Source: Bradyrhizobium sp. Tv2a-2
GTDB taxonomy: Bacteria > Pseudomonadota > Alphaproteobacteria > Rhizobiales > Xanthobacteraceae
NCBI RefSeq assembly: GCF_000472425.1
Contig: NZ_AXAI01000003.1
Location: 126,156-190,155, forward strand
Length of the DNA: 64,000 nucleotides
Direction of reading: 5' to 3'
Shown here: one piece after another, positions 1 through 8,581 of the stretch
How positions within the stretch are numbered: the first letter of the stretch is position 1
Layout: each line of letters begins with the position of its first letter
The notes under the pieces: model-generated
Seen by the model: the letters and a program-made list of their open reading frames with translations, nothing else
Databases searched by the model: none
Told to the model about the DNA's origin: nothing
Made by a program: the position numbers and the translations under genes

Positions 1-564
1 GCCGGGCGGCGGCGCCTCCGGAAACAGGCAGCGATAGGTCGGGTTGAACTCACCCTTCTCATTCCGCTCATGCGCGCGGATGGTAGTGAGCGAACCGTCG
101 AATGTGCCGAGCGCGGCCGTGATCAGCGGCTTGGCCGCCAGGAAACAGGCGTCGGAAACGAGATAGCGAGTCTCGAAATTATCCGAGCCGTCGAGCACGA
201 GATCATAACCGCCGATCAGATCCAGCGCGTTGTCGGCCTTGAGCCAGGTAGCATGCGCGGCAAAGCGGACATACGGGTTCAGCGCATGGATGCGCTCGGC
301 CGCGGTATCGACCTTGCGCCGGCCGATATCGGGCGTGGTGTGGATGATCTGGCGCTGCAGGTTGGAGAGCGAAACGACATCGTCGTCGACCACGCCTAGC
401 GCGCCGATTCCGGCCGCGGCGAGATACATCAGCGCAGGCGCGCCGAGCCCGCCGGCACCGATGACGAGGACAGAGGCCTCCTTCAGCGCGGCCTGGCCGG
501 GACCGCCGACCTCGCGCAGCACGATATGACGGGCGTAGCGTTCGAGTTCGTCCTCGCTGAACAT
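1..564 (-). CDS. moeB: MoeB/ThiF-family E1-like adenylyltransferase (partial)
   Basis: The reading frame starts at an ATG (complement of 562-564) and runs off the left edge, so about 188 N-terminal residues are visible. They show the E1/ThiF signature: a RYARHIVL opening, a nucleotide-binding loop VIGAGGLGAP, the SNLQRQ motif after VVDDDVVSL, and LVLDGSDNFETRYL. This family adenylates the C-terminal glycine of a ubiquitin-like sulfur carrier (MoaD or ThiS) for molybdopterin or thiamine synthesis. The C-terminus, which would show a rhodanese domain or zinc cysteines, lies outside the window, so MoeB, ThiF and MoeZ types cannot be separated. Confidence 0.85.
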   Translation of the reverse strand, partial: MFSEDELERYARHIVLREVGGPGQAALKEASVLVIGAGGLGAPALMYLAAAGIGALGVVDDDVVSLSNLQRQIIHTTPDIGRRKVDTAAERIHALNPYVRFAAHATWLKADNALDLIGGYDLVLDGSDNFETRYLVSDACFLAAKPLITAALGTFDGSLTTIRAHERNEKGEFNPTYRCLFPEAPPPG

Positions 565-712
565 GGTCCTGGCTACTCCTTACGCTTGGTGATCACTGCC
601 TCCCCTCATGGTGAGGATCATACAGCAGGTGCTGAACCGTGGCGCTGTTGTTGCCGACCAACGAGATGTGCTTAAGCTTGCACAACGTCAATCGGGTTTT
701 CAGGGATTTGTC

Positions 713-2068
713 ATGAGAGCGACGCTCGCTGCAATGATCTTGCTGACCTCGACTTCCCTGACGCAGGCCCAATTGACCCAGCCGACTACCGCCGCCGCCA
801 AGCCGAAGCAAATGGCGACGGTTCCGATCCGCCCGGCAGTGCAGGCGCCAGCCGATACCGCCAACGCCATGGCGCAGGCCGAGCGGCTGGCGCTGCAGTC
901 CGACCTCGCCTGGGTCGGCGAATATAATGGCGCGATCACGGGTGACGTCAGCGAGCGCATGGTCGCCGCAATCAAGGAATACCAGAAGGCCAGAGGCGGC
1001 AAGCAGACCGGCGTGCTCAATCCGCAGGAGCGCAACGTGCTGGCTGACACCGCGCGGCGGCGGCAGGAGAGTGTCGGCTGGAAGATCGTCACCGACATGG
1101 TCACCGGTGCACGGCTCGGCATCCCCGCAAAGCTCGTCCCGCAACAGGCGAGCGACGCCAACGGCAGCAAATGGACGTCGCCGACCGGCACCATCCAGAT
1201 CCTGCTGTCGCGGCGGAAGGAGGCCGGCCCCACCACCGCGAAGCTCGCGGACGAGGAGAAGAAGCAGCCGGGCCGCAATGTCGACTACACCGTGGTCAAG
1301 CCGGATTTCTTCGTGCTCTCGGGCCTGCAGGGGCTGAAGAAATTCTACATTCGCGGCACCTCCAAGGGCGACGAAGTCCGCGTCATGACTATTCTCTACG
1401 ACCAGGCGACGGAAAACACCGTCGAGCCGGTGGTGATCGCGATGTCGAGCGCGTTCAACGCATTTCCATCCGGGCCGCAGCCCGGCCCGCCACCGCGCAA
1501 GACCGTCGATTACGGCACGGGCGTCGTGGTGAGCGATGACGGCGCGATCATCGCCGATCGTGAGATCACGGAAGGCTGCATCGCCCTCACCATGGCAGGA
1601 TTCGGCCATGCCGACCGCGTTGCCGACGACAAGGAGCATGGGCTGGCGCTGTTGCGCGTTTATGGCGTGCGCGAGTTGAAGCCGCTCGCGCTTGCGGATG
1701 GCGTGGCGACGGGCGTCGAGATCACCGGCATCGCCGATCCGCAGAACCAGGGCGGCGGCAGCACCGTCTCAAGCGTCAAAGCGCGGGCCGCGGAGATTGG
1801 CGGCGATGGCGACGCCGTGCTGTCGCCCGCGCCGGCCCTCGGATTTTCCGGCGCCGCAGCGCTTGATGCGAGCAGCAAGTTCGCCGGCATCGCGCTGTTG
1901 AAGCCGGTGATTGTCGCGGGCGTCTCGACTACGGCAGCCACGTCGCAGGCGGTGCTGGTGTCATCAGGCACCGTGCGGACGTTTCTCAAGGCCAACGGCG
2001 TGACTGCGAACGGCACATCGACCGATGCCAAGGCCGCCGTGGTGCGCGTGATCTGCGTGAGGAAGTAG
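713..2068 (+). CDS. Exported protein with peptidoglycan-binding and degenerate trypsin-like domains
   Basis: The ATG at 713 is chosen because it opens a signal peptide (positive N-terminus, hydrophobic core, cleavage near TQAQ); the frame is open further upstream without signal-like sequence. The product is 451 aa. Residues about 60-115 resemble a peptidoglycan-binding type 1 domain (ALQSDLAWVGEYNGAITGDV, then VAAIKEYQKARGG). The C-terminal 180 residues look like a trypsin-fold domain (GTGVVVSDDGAIIADREI, GLALLRVYGV, GFSGAAAL). The position of the usual catalytic His reads RE, the usual Asp position reads HG, and only the GxSG-like Ser remains, so it is probably not an active protease. Periplasmic; substrate unknown. 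Confidence 0.7.
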   Translation: MRATLAAMILLTSTSLTQAQLTQPTTAAAKPKQMATVPIRPAVQAPADTANAMAQAERLALQSDLAWVGEYNGAITGDVSERMVAAIKEYQKARGGKQTGVLNPQERNVLADTARRRQESVGWKIVTDMVTGARLGIPAKLVPQQASDANGSKWTSPTGTIQILLSRRKEAGPTTAKLADEEKKQPGRNVDYTVVKPDFFVLSGLQGLKKFYIRGTSKGDEVRVMTILYDQATENTVEPVVIAMSSAFNAFPSGPQPGPPPRKTVDYGTGVVVSDDGAIIADREITEGCIALTMAGFGHADRVADDKEHGLALLRVYGVRELKPLALADGVATGVEITGIADPQNQGGGSTVSSVKARAAEIGGDGDAVLSPAPALGFSGAAALDASSKFAGIALLKPVIVAGVSTTAATSQAVLVSSGTVRTFLKANGVTANGTSTDAKAAVVRVICVRK

Positions 2069-2101
2069 CCGGATTTCTCCGCTCTGGCCTTCCATTCCGC
2101 T

Positions 2102-2201
2102 GTCATCCTCCGCGAAAGCGGAGGATCCAGTATTCCAGAGACGTCGAGAGATACGGAGGAGCCGCGGCGTACTGGATACCCGCTTTCGCGGGTATGACCA
2201 C
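2102..2201. repeat. Intergenic two-hairpin palindromic repeat
   Basis: The 188-bp gap between the pseudo-protease and ggt genes holds two GC-rich hairpins facing each other: CCTCCGC-GAAA-GCGGAGG at 2107-2124 and ACCCGC-TTTC-GCGGGT near 2178-2193. They are joined by an outer inverted match, GGATCCAGTA against TACTGGATAC. The arrangement resembles the dispersed palindromic elements common between Bradyrhizobium genes. Since both flanking genes end here, it could also act as a bidirectional terminator. Confidence 0.65.
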
Positions 2202-2256
2202 CATTTGCGTGTAGCCCCGGCTTTCCATCTCACCCCGGATGACTCGCCGCCCAACC

Positions 2257-3936
2257 TCACCTCAAGTCAAAGCGCACGCCGGAGCGTGCGAGCCCGCCGG
2301 CGATCCCGATCGGCGTGCCGTCGGCGCGCCAGCAGGCGGCGCCTTCGAGGGTGCCGTCGGCGCGGAACTGGATGGCGTTCATGCCGCCGGCAATGGTCGG
2401 CATCACCACGACCTCGTGACCTCTGTCGCGCAACGACGAGCGGACGTTTTCAGGAATGCCGCCTTCGACTTCCAGCGCATGGCCCTCGGTCCAGACCCGT
2501 GGCGCTTCCACCGCTTCCTGCAGGCTCATGCCGTGGTCGATCAGGTTGATCAGCGCCTGCATCGCGCTCGGGAAGATGCGTTTTCCGCCGGGTAATCCCA
2601 GCGCATAGACGAGCTTGCCGTCGCGCAGCGCCATCATCGGCGACATCGAGGTGGTGACGCGCTTGCCCGGCATCAGCGACAGCGCATGTCCGGGCCTGGG
2701 ATCGTACAGGTTCATGTAATTGTTCGGGATGGTGCCGAGGCCCGGGATCATGATCTTGGCGCCGAACAGATTGTTGATGGTCTGCGTGGTCGCGACCACG
2801 TTGCCGAACGAATCCGCGGCCGTCATATGCGTAGTGTGCGCGCTTTCGAGCTGCGTCACGCCCGCACCCCAGTTTTTCGCGCGGTTCAAATCGATCGCGG
2901 CACGGCGCTCGTGTGCGTAGTCCTTTGAGGTCAGCCGGCCCACGGGAACGCCGACATAGTCCGGATCGCCCGAGGCCGCGGCGCGATCGGCAAAGGCGAT
3001 CTTCAGGGCCTCCGCGACCAGATGGACGGTCTCGGCGGTGCCAAAGCCGAGCGTCGCGAGATCATAGCCTTCGAGGATGTTGAGCATCTCGGCGATATGC
3101 ACGCCGGACGCCGCGGGCGGTGGCGGTCCCAGAATCTCCCAGCCGCGATAATCGGCGCGGATCGGCGCGCGTTCCACGGTCTTGTAGGTGGTGAGGTCCT
3201 CCCTGGCGATAAAGCCGCCATGCGCTGTCATATAGTCGACCAGGATATCGCCGAGCGGCCCGCGATAGAGCGCGGCCTCGCCATGCTGCGCGATATGGCG
3301 CAGCGTCTCGGCATACTCGGCCTGCAGCACGCGCTCACCGGGCTTGAGCGGCTCGCCCTTTGGCAGATAGACCGCCGAGATCGCCTTGTCCTTGCGCATC
3401 TCGCGCGCGGATTCAGAGATGCATCCATGCAAATAGGGCGTTGCGGCATAACCGCGCGAGGCATGCTTGATCGCGGGCTGCAGTACGTCGGCAAGGCTCA
3501 TGGTGCCGAACCGCTGCAAAGTCTCGCACCAGGCTTTCAGGGAGCCCGGCACCGCGACCGCCTTCGGCCCGGTCAGGTTTTCGTCGTCGACCGTGTCGAA
3601 CACATGCGGCGCCGAGCCCGGCCTGGAGCGATAGGTGTCGGGCTTCACGGCCTTCGGCACCGTGCTCTGGCCGTCGATGAAGCGGTGGCTGCCGTCGGCG
3701 AGACGGATATGCGCCATGCCGCCGCCAATGATGCCGACCATCATCGGCTCCACCACCGTCAGCGTGAACAGGGTTGCGATCGCCGCATCGATCGCATTGC
3801 CGCCGGCGGCGAGCATTTCCGCGCCGGCGCTGGAGGCCAACGGATGGTTGCTCACCACCATGCCGCGGCTGCCGCGCGCCGGCTGCCGCTCGCATTCAAA
3901 CGCCGCCTCACTCCGATTTCGCCAGTCAGTATTCAT
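2257..3936 (-). CDS. ggt: Gamma-glutamyltransferase family protein
   Basis: The 559-aa product has the Ntn-hydrolase fold of gamma-glutamyltransferases: GMVVSNHPLASSAGAEML near the N-terminus, GGNAIDAAIAT, GGGMAHIRLADG, and the processing site HTTHMTAADSFGN, whose first TTH threonine is expected to be the nucleophile freed by self-cleavage. Members move or hydrolyse gamma-glutamyl groups of glutathione and related peptides. The start at 3936 gives an N-terminus without an obvious signal peptide, unlike periplasmic E. coli Ggt; an upstream in-frame start at 4008 adds no signal-like sequence either. An 18-bp palindrome lies 25 bp upstream. A narrower substrate, as in other members of the superfamily, is possible. 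Confidence 0.85.
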   Translation of the reverse strand: MNTDWRNRSEAAFECERQPARGSRGMVVSNHPLASSAGAEMLAAGGNAIDAAIATLFTLTVVEPMMVGIIGGGMAHIRLADGSHRFIDGQSTVPKAVKPDTYRSRPGSAPHVFDTVDDENLTGPKAVAVPGSLKAWCETLQRFGTMSLADVLQPAIKHASRGYAATPYLHGCISESAREMRKDKAISAVYLPKGEPLKPGERVLQAEYAETLRHIAQHGEAALYRGPLGDILVDYMTAHGGFIAREDLTTYKTVERAPIRADYRGWEILGPPPPAASGVHIAEMLNILEGYDLATLGFGTAETVHLVAEALKIAFADRAAASGDPDYVGVPVGRLTSKDYAHERRAAIDLNRAKNWGAGVTQLESAHTTHMTAADSFGNVVATTQTINNLFGAKIMIPGLGTIPNNYMNLYDPRPGHALSLMPGKRVTTSMSPMMALRDGKLVYALGLPGGKRIFPSAMQALINLIDHGMSLQEAVEAPRVWTEGHALEVEGGIPENVRSSLRDRGHEVVVMPTIAGGMNAIQFRADGTLEGAACWRADGTPIGIAGGLARSGVRFDLR

Positions 3937-3960
3937 ACTTACTCCAGTAGTCGAACGGAT

Positions 3961-3978
3961 TTGCCACAATTGTGGCAA
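3961..3978. promoter_or_regulatory. Perfect 18-bp palindrome between ggt and a parA-like gene
   Basis: TTGCCACAATTGTGGCAA is a perfect inverted repeat with no spacer, 25 bp upstream of the ggt start on the minus strand and about 157 bp upstream of the divergent ParA-like gene. Its size and symmetry fit an operator for a dimeric repressor acting on ggt, or on both genes. No regulator gene is adjacent, so the binding protein is unknown. Confidence 0.5.
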
Positions 3979-4134
3979 TCCGTCATTATCACAGCTGATT
4001 CGGACCACCGCGATTCCCTTGTCCTTGGGATCGGGCCGGAACGTCCTGGGCCAGAACCGCCCGGCGCCGCGAGAGGCGGTGCACGCAGTGTGGCGTATCC
4101 AAAAAATCCCGTAAACTCCTCAAGGATTTCTTCC

Positions 4135-4917
4135 ATGTTGACGATCGTATTGGCCACCCAAAAGGGCGGCAGCGGCAAGTCCACGCTTGCCATTGGCCTC
4201 GCCTTGGCAGCCAAGCAGGCCGGTCAGACTGTCCGACTCGTCGATACCGACCCGCAGGCCACGCTGATGAACTGGCAGACCCGCCGCGGCCGGGCCGAGC
4301 CCCTGGTGGAAGCCGTACATGATGCCGCCGCGATCGAGCCCCGCCTGGAGGCGCTTCGCGCCAGCGGTGTGACGGTCGCCATCATCGACACCGCCGGCGG
4401 CGTCAGCGCCGCGACGACCGCTGCGATCCGCTATGCCGATCTCTGCCTGATCCCGGCGCGGCCGAGCGCTGCGGATATCGAGGCCACGAGCTCCACGCTG
4501 AGTGTCGCGCGCGCCTGGAGGAAGCCGTTTGCCTTCGTCCTCAACCAGACGCCGATCCGCGGCGCTCGCATCACCAACGCCGCGACCACGCTCGCCGACG
4601 AAGCGGCCCTGGAGCTCGCGGACGTCCTCGCCCAGCCCTTCATCGTGATGCGCAACGATCATCAGGACGCACTGGCCGCAGGCCTTGCTGTCACTGAATA
4701 TGCGCCGGGCGGCAAATCGGCCGCGGAAATCGGCGATCTCTGGCGGTGGACCGAGGCCAAGTTGACTGGCCGCCCACTGGCAGACGAAGTCGTGGACGAG
4801 CAGACGGAATCGCCGTTCCCGATCATTTTCGTCGAGCAGCCCGTGCAAGCGGAGAAGCCGGTGATCCGCCTTGCCTCCTTGCGCGACAGCGGTCCCAACT
4901 GGGACGCCTGTTTGTAA
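4135..4917 (+). CDS. Orphan ParA-family ATPase
   Basis: The 260-aa product begins MLTIVLATQKGGSGKSTLAI, so the deviant Walker A box (KGGxGKST) of the ParA/MinD family is at the extreme N-terminus. It is followed by VRLVDTDPQATLMNW (switch I) and VAIIDTAGGVS (Walker B). Such ATPases form ATP-dependent dimers that bind DNA or membrane and position plasmids, chromosomes or large complexes. No parB-like gene is next to it, so its cargo cannot be inferred. It is transcribed away from ggt and ends at a hairpin-rich repeat. The ATG at 4135 is the only start that places the P-loop normally. Confidence 0.8.
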   Translation: MLTIVLATQKGGSGKSTLAIGLALAAKQAGQTVRLVDTDPQATLMNWQTRRGRAEPLVEAVHDAAAIEPRLEALRASGVTVAIIDTAGGVSAATTAAIRYADLCLIPARPSAADIEATSSTLSVARAWRKPFAFVLNQTPIRGARITNAATTLADEAALELADVLAQPFIVMRNDHQDALAAGLAVTEYAPGGKSAAEIGDLWRWTEAKLTGRPLADEVVDEQTESPFPIIFVEQPVQAEKPVIRLASLRDSGPNWDACL

Positions 4918-4929
4918 TTATTCTCCATC

Positions 4930-5090
4930 GCCCCGCTCTTGCGGGGCCGCGACGAGCAAAGCTCGCGCTGAGAGGGTCGGGGTGAGGGCCCGCCTCCGCG
5001 AGCCGAACCTCGCGGAGAGTCCCCTCACCGGCAACGCATCGTTTCGATGCATTGCGGACTCTCCCCGCGCGCGGGGCGAGGCGAGCCGAC
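4930..5090. repeat. Hairpin-rich intergenic element in the parA-mutM gap
   Basis: The 220 bp between the convergent parA-like gene and mutM are almost all hairpins: GCCCCGC-TCTT-GCGGGGC (4930-4947), GAGC-AAA-GCTC, CTCCGCGAG/CTCGCGGAG (about 4993-5016), GCATCG-TTT-CGATGC and CCCCGCGCGCGGGG. The outer units carry GGGGTGAGGG on one side and CCCTCACCGG on the other, in inverted orientation. That is the same plan as the repeats flanking the DUF559 gene at 28.5-29.0 kb, but with no gene inside. It probably also terminates both flanking genes. Confidence 0.6.
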
Positions 5091-5137
5091 TCGTCTGATC
5101 AGTGAATCAATCAACGCAGCCTTGATCCACGTCCAGC

Positions 5138-6043
5138 TCACTTCTGGCACTTCGGGCACCAGAAGGTCGAGCGGCCGTTTTGGGTGAAGCGGCGGACGAC
5201 GCCGCTGCAGCCTTTGGTCCGGCAGGGCTCGCCCTCGCGGTCATAGACCTGGAACGAATGCTGGAAATAGCCGAGCTCGCCAGAGGCCTGGCGGTGATCG
5301 CGCAGGGATGAGCCGCCGGCCTTGATGGCTTCGTTGAGCACCGCGTGGATCGCCTCGACCAGGTGTTTCGCATGATCGGTCGGCTCGCCCCCGGGAACGC
5401 CCTTGCGTTGTCCGGTCTTCGTTGCGAGCGTGGCCGCCAACCGGCGCGGCGAAAGATGCGCGCGAAACAGCGCCTCACAGACATAGATGTTACCGAGGCC
5501 TGCGACCACGCGCTGATCGAGCAGCGCCGCCTTCAGGCTGGTCTTCTTGTTGGCGCAGGAGCGCGCCAGCATCCTGGCGTCGAATTCATTGCCGAGCGGC
5601 TCGGGGCCGAGACCCTGCAACAGCGGCTCCTCATCCATCGCATTGCGCGCGATGATCTTCATGTAGCCGAAACGGCGCGGATCGTTGAACACGACATCGG
5701 CGCCCGAGGACATATGAAACACCACATGGTCATGCGCCTCGTCCTTGTCGCGTGGGTGGTGAAATTGGCCCGGCGTGCCCTCCTCGCCCAGCTTTCGGAT
5801 CCGGAACGAACCCGACATACCCAGATGCATCAACAGCACGTCGCCCGAGGCAAGATCGGCGAGCAGGTATTTGGCCCGTCGCCCCAGCCCGGTAATAGTC
5901 TGGCCGTTCAGGCGGGCGGAGAAGTCCTTCTGGAACGGAAACCGCAGGTCCTTGCGGCGGGCCTCCGCATGAACGATTTTGGCCCCCTCCATGATCGGCT
6001 GCAGGCCGCGCCGGACGGTCTCGACTTCAGGCAATTCAGGCAT
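5138..6043 (-). CDS. mutM: Formamidopyrimidine-DNA glycosylase
   Basis: The 301-aa product removes oxidised purines such as 8-oxoguanine from DNA and cuts the abasic site. The start at 6043 is chosen over one 9 bp upstream because the mature enzyme must begin with the catalytic proline: [14 protein letters not shown] has Pro2, Glu3 and a following basic segment as in the family. The core includes [20 protein letters not shown] (helix-two-turns-helix) and the C-terminal zinc finger CRTKGCSG followed by FWCPKCQK. It is divergent from ubiE across a short gap. All expected catalytic features are present. Confidence 0.96.
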   Translation of the reverse strand: MPELPEVETVRRGLQPIMEGAKIVHAEARRKDLRFPFQKDFSARLNGQTITGLGRRAKYLLADLASGDVLLMHLGMSGSFRIRKLGEEGTPGQFHHPRDKDEAHDHVVFHMSSGADVVFNDPRRFGYMKIIARNAMDEEPLLQGLGPEPLGNEFDARMLARSCANKKTSLKAALLDQRVVAGLGNIYVCEALFRAHLSPRRLAATLATKTGQRKGVPGGEPTDHAKHLVEAIHAVLNEAIKAGGSSLRDHRQASGELGYFQHSFQVYDREGEPCRTKGCSGVVRRFTQNGRSTFWCPKCQK

Positions 6044-6125
6044 TTTGGTCATTCACCTTGGCGGGGTGACGTGATAGCGCCATTGCGGCCGGCGCGCTAT
6101 GGTCCCGGCCCGTCCGCCGTCCCCT

Positions 6126-6155
6126 CGTCATTGCCTCGCTTCGCTCGCAATGACG
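6126..6155. repeat. 30-bp imperfect palindrome upstream of ubiE
   Basis: CGTCATTGC and GCAATGACG (6126-6134 and 6147-6155) form inverted arms around a short C/G-rich loop. It lies in the mutM-ubiE intergenic region, about 30 bp before the ubiE start, so it would be in the ubiE leader. Similar CGTCATTGC palindromes are frequent dispersed repeats in bacteria of this group. Confidence 0.55.
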
Positions 6156-6185
6156 ATCGAAATGCCTATCCAGGATCCTAAGAGT

Positions 6186-6947
6186 ATGAGTCAACCGGAC
6201 CCCACCACGCATTTCGGCTACCGCGACGTGCCGCTCGGCGAGAAGCAGACGCTGGTTAACGAGGTGTTTCACAGCGTCGCCTCGCGCTACGATTTGATGA
6301 ACGATCTGATGTCGATGGGCCTGCACCGGGTCTGGAAGGACATCATGATCAACATCCTGAACCCGCCGAAGGGCGATGCGCCCTTTGCCCTGCTCGACGT
6401 GGCCGGCGGCACCGGCGACATTTCCTTCCGCGCGGCCAATGCCTCCGGCGCCGGATTCCGGGCGACCGTCTGCGACATCAATGAGGACATGCTCCGTGTC
6501 GGCCGCGAACGCGCCATTGCTCGGCATCTCGACGACCGCGTCTGCTTTGTCGAAGGCAATGCGGAAGCGTTGGCCTTTCCTGACCGGCACTTCGACGGCT
6601 ACACCATCGCATTCGGCATCCGCAACGTGCCGCGAATCGATCGCGCGCTGAACGAAGCGTTCCGCGTGCTCAGACCCGGCGGCCGTTTTCTGTGCCTGGA
6701 ATTCTCCACCGTCGAGGTGCCTGGGCTCGACCGGCTCTATGATCTGTTTTCCTTCAGGGTGATCCCGCCACTCGGCCGCATGGTGACGGGTGACGCGGAT
6801 TCCTACCAATATCTCGTGGAATCCATCCGCAAATTCCCAAGGCCGCCCGCCTTCGCCGACATGATCCGCGCGGCCGGCTTCTCCCGCGTCAACTGGCAGA
6901 TCCTGTCCGGCGGCATCGTGGCACTGCATTCGGGCTGGCGTTTGTGA
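6186..6947 (+). CDS. ubiE: Ubiquinone/menaquinone biosynthesis C-methyltransferase UbiE
   Basis: The 253-aa SAM-dependent enzyme performs the C-methylation step of ubiquinone synthesis. Visible family motifs are the N-terminal [15 protein letters not shown] and [17 protein letters not shown] segment, the SAM-binding loop [14 protein letters not shown], and the C-terminal [12 protein letters not shown]. The ATG at 6186 matches where the family normally starts; the frame upstream is open but not family-like. The stop overlaps the GTG start of ubiB by 4 bp, indicating one operon for two steps of quinone synthesis. Confidence 0.95.
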   Translation: MSQPDPTTHFGYRDVPLGEKQTLVNEVFHSVASRYDLMNDLMSMGLHRVWKDIMINILNPPKGDAPFALLDVAGGTGDISFRAANASGAGFRATVCDINEDMLRVGRERAIARHLDDRVCFVEGNAEALAFPDRHFDGYTIAFGIRNVPRIDRALNEAFRVLRPGGRFLCLEFSTVEVPGLDRLYDLFSFRVIPPLGRMVTGDADSYQYLVESIRKFPRPPAFADMIRAAGFSRVNWQILSGGIVALHSGWRL

Positions 6948-8518
6948 TCTCTGCTGCAACCCACATCCTGCGGCTGAGCCGGGCCGCCTTCGTGCTGGCG
7001 CGCGAGGGCGTGTTTGGCGTCGTCGATCCCGCGCTGGTGCCGCCGCCCGGACAGCTCGCGATCAAGATCGCGGGGCTGGTCGAGCGCCGCGGCGCCAAGT
7101 CGGGACCAAGGCTGTCGCGCGCGCTGGAGCGCATGGGCCCGGCCTATCTGAAGCTCGGCCAATTCCTGGCGACGCGCCCGGACGTGGTCGGCGTCGGCCT
7201 CGCGCGCGACCTCGAAAGCCTGCAGGACCGCCTGCCGCCTTTCCCGCAGGCTGAAGCCGAGGCCGCCATCGCGACCTCGCTGGAGCAGCCTATCAACCAG
7301 GCCTTCGCAAGCCTGGGCCCGGCGGTCGCGGCCGCATCAATCGCCCAGGTACATCGCGGCGAGGTGCTGCGCGACGGCGCGCTCCATCCTGTCGCGGTCA
7401 AGGTGCTGCGCCCGAACGTCGCCACGCGCTTCCGCCGCGATCTCTCCGATTTCTTCTTCGTCGCGCACAAGGCCGAAACGCATTCTTCCGAAGCGCGGCG
7501 GCTGCGGCTGGTCGAGGTCATCAACACCATGTCGCGGTCGGTCGCTATGGAGATGGACCTGCGGCTGGAGGCGGCCGCGCTCTCCGAGATGGCCGAGAAC
7601 ACCGACAGCGACCCGGATTTCCGGGTGCCGAAGGTCGACTGGGACCGCACCACCCACAACGTGCTGACCATGGAATGGATCGACGGCATTCCGCTGTCCG
7701 ATCATGCACGGCTGGCGCAGGCGAATGTCGACCTGCCCGATCTCGGCCGCAAGGTGATCCAGAGCTTCCTGCGCCACGCGCTGCGCGACGGCTTCTTCCA
7801 TGCCGACATGCATCCGGGCAACCTGTTCCTCGACAAGGATGGCCGGCTGGTCGCGGTCGATTTCGGCATCATGGGCCGGCTCGGCGACAAGGAGCGGCGC
7901 TTCCTCGCCGAGATCCTGCTCGGCTTCATCACCCGCAACTATCGCCGCGTCGCCGAGGTGCATTTCGAGGCGGGCTATGTGCCCGCGCACCATTCGGTGG
8001 AGAATTTCGCGCAAGCCATCCGCGCCATCGGCGAGCCGATCCACAACCGTACCGCCGAAGAGATTTCCATGGCGCGGCTGCTCACGCTGCTGCTCGAGGT
8101 CACCGGCCTGTTCGACATGCGCACGCGCCCCGAGTTGATCCTGCTGCAGAAGACCATGGTCGTGGTCGAGGGCGTGGCGCGCAGCTTCAACCCCAGGCTC
8201 GATATCTGGCGGGTGGCCGAGCCCGTGGTGCGGGAATGGATCGAACGCAATCTCGGTCCTGTCGGGCGCCTGCAGGGCGCGGCCTCCGGCGCGGGCGATC
8301 TGGCGCGCGTGCTGACTGCGCTGCCAACCATGGGGCTCCGCGCGGTCGCGGTGCTGGAGCAGCTCGAGGTGTTGACCCGCGAGGGCGTGCAGTTGTCGCC
8401 GGAGACGATCGCCGCCTTGGGCCGCAGCGAGGGCAGGAAGAACCGCTGGCGCACCGTCGCGCTCTGGATCATCGCGGCGACGTTCATCGGCATCTTGATC
8501 GCGGTCACCCGACTTTGA
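6944..8518 (+). CDS. ubiB: Ubiquinone biosynthesis kinase-like protein UbiB
   Basis: This 524-aa ABC1/ADCK-type atypical kinase supports ubiquinone production. The KxGQ motif is seen as [14 protein letters not shown], the ABC1 signature as [12 protein letters not shown], the ATP lysine in VAVKVLRPN, and catalytic-loop-like residues in [13 protein letters not shown] and [10 protein letters not shown] hydrophobic C-terminal segment ([15 protein letters not shown]) suggests a membrane anchor. Translation starts at a GTG overlapping the ubiE stop (GTGA). Its own stop codon is the first half-site of a palindrome that precedes coaBC. Confidence 0.94.
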   Translation: MISAATHILRLSRAAFVLAREGVFGVVDPALVPPPGQLAIKIAGLVERRGAKSGPRLSRALERMGPAYLKLGQFLATRPDVVGVGLARDLESLQDRLPPFPQAEAEAAIATSLEQPINQAFASLGPAVAAASIAQVHRGEVLRDGALHPVAVKVLRPNVATRFRRDLSDFFFVAHKAETHSSEARRLRLVEVINTMSRSVAMEMDLRLEAAALSEMAENTDSDPDFRVPKVDWDRTTHNVLTMEWIDGIPLSDHARLAQANVDLPDLGRKVIQSFLRHALRDGFFHADMHPGNLFLDKDGRLVAVDFGIMGRLGDKERRFLAEILLGFITRNYRRVAEVHFEAGYVPAHHSVENFAQAIRAIGEPIHNRTAEEISMARLLTLLLEVTGLFDMRTRPELILLQKTMVVVEGVARSFNPRLDIWRVAEPVVREWIERNLGPVGRLQGAASGAGDLARVLTALPTMGLRAVAVLEQLEVLTREGVQLSPETIAALGRSEGRKNRWRTVALWIIAATFIGILIAVTRL

Positions 8519-8555
8519 TTGCATTGCAATCATGCCGATGCTAGCATTGCTAGCA
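8516..8555. promoter_or_regulatory. Pair of 17-bp palindromes, FitA-type operator candidate
   Basis: Two inverted repeats of the same design lie 23 bp apart, centre to centre: TGATTGCA-T-TGCAATCA (8516-8532) and TGCTAGCA-T-TGCTAGCA (8539-8555). Both are perfect. The first overlaps the ubiB stop codon and the second ends 27 bp before the coaBC start. Half-sites of the form TGNTNNCA are what I recall for operators of FitA/VapB ribbon-helix-helix antitoxins, and the next gene begins with exactly such a domain, so autoregulation of coaBC is the simplest reading. Confidence 0.7.
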
Positions 8556-8581
8556 CCGGTCCGCTCCGGGGGAGGTCGTCC

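Noticed and set aside
608-712. Upstream extension of the pseudo-protease gene to 608
   Set aside because: The signal peptide starts at the ATG at 713; residues before it are not signal-like.
3022-4134. Upstream extension of the ParA-like gene
   Set aside because: It is opposite ggt, and the ParA P-loop must be near the N-terminus, which fits ATG 4135.
8539-8555. Toxin-antitoxin operon at the palindrome pair
   Set aside because: The antitoxin-like sequence is in frame with CoaBC, and no PIN-type toxin gene follows; dut is next.
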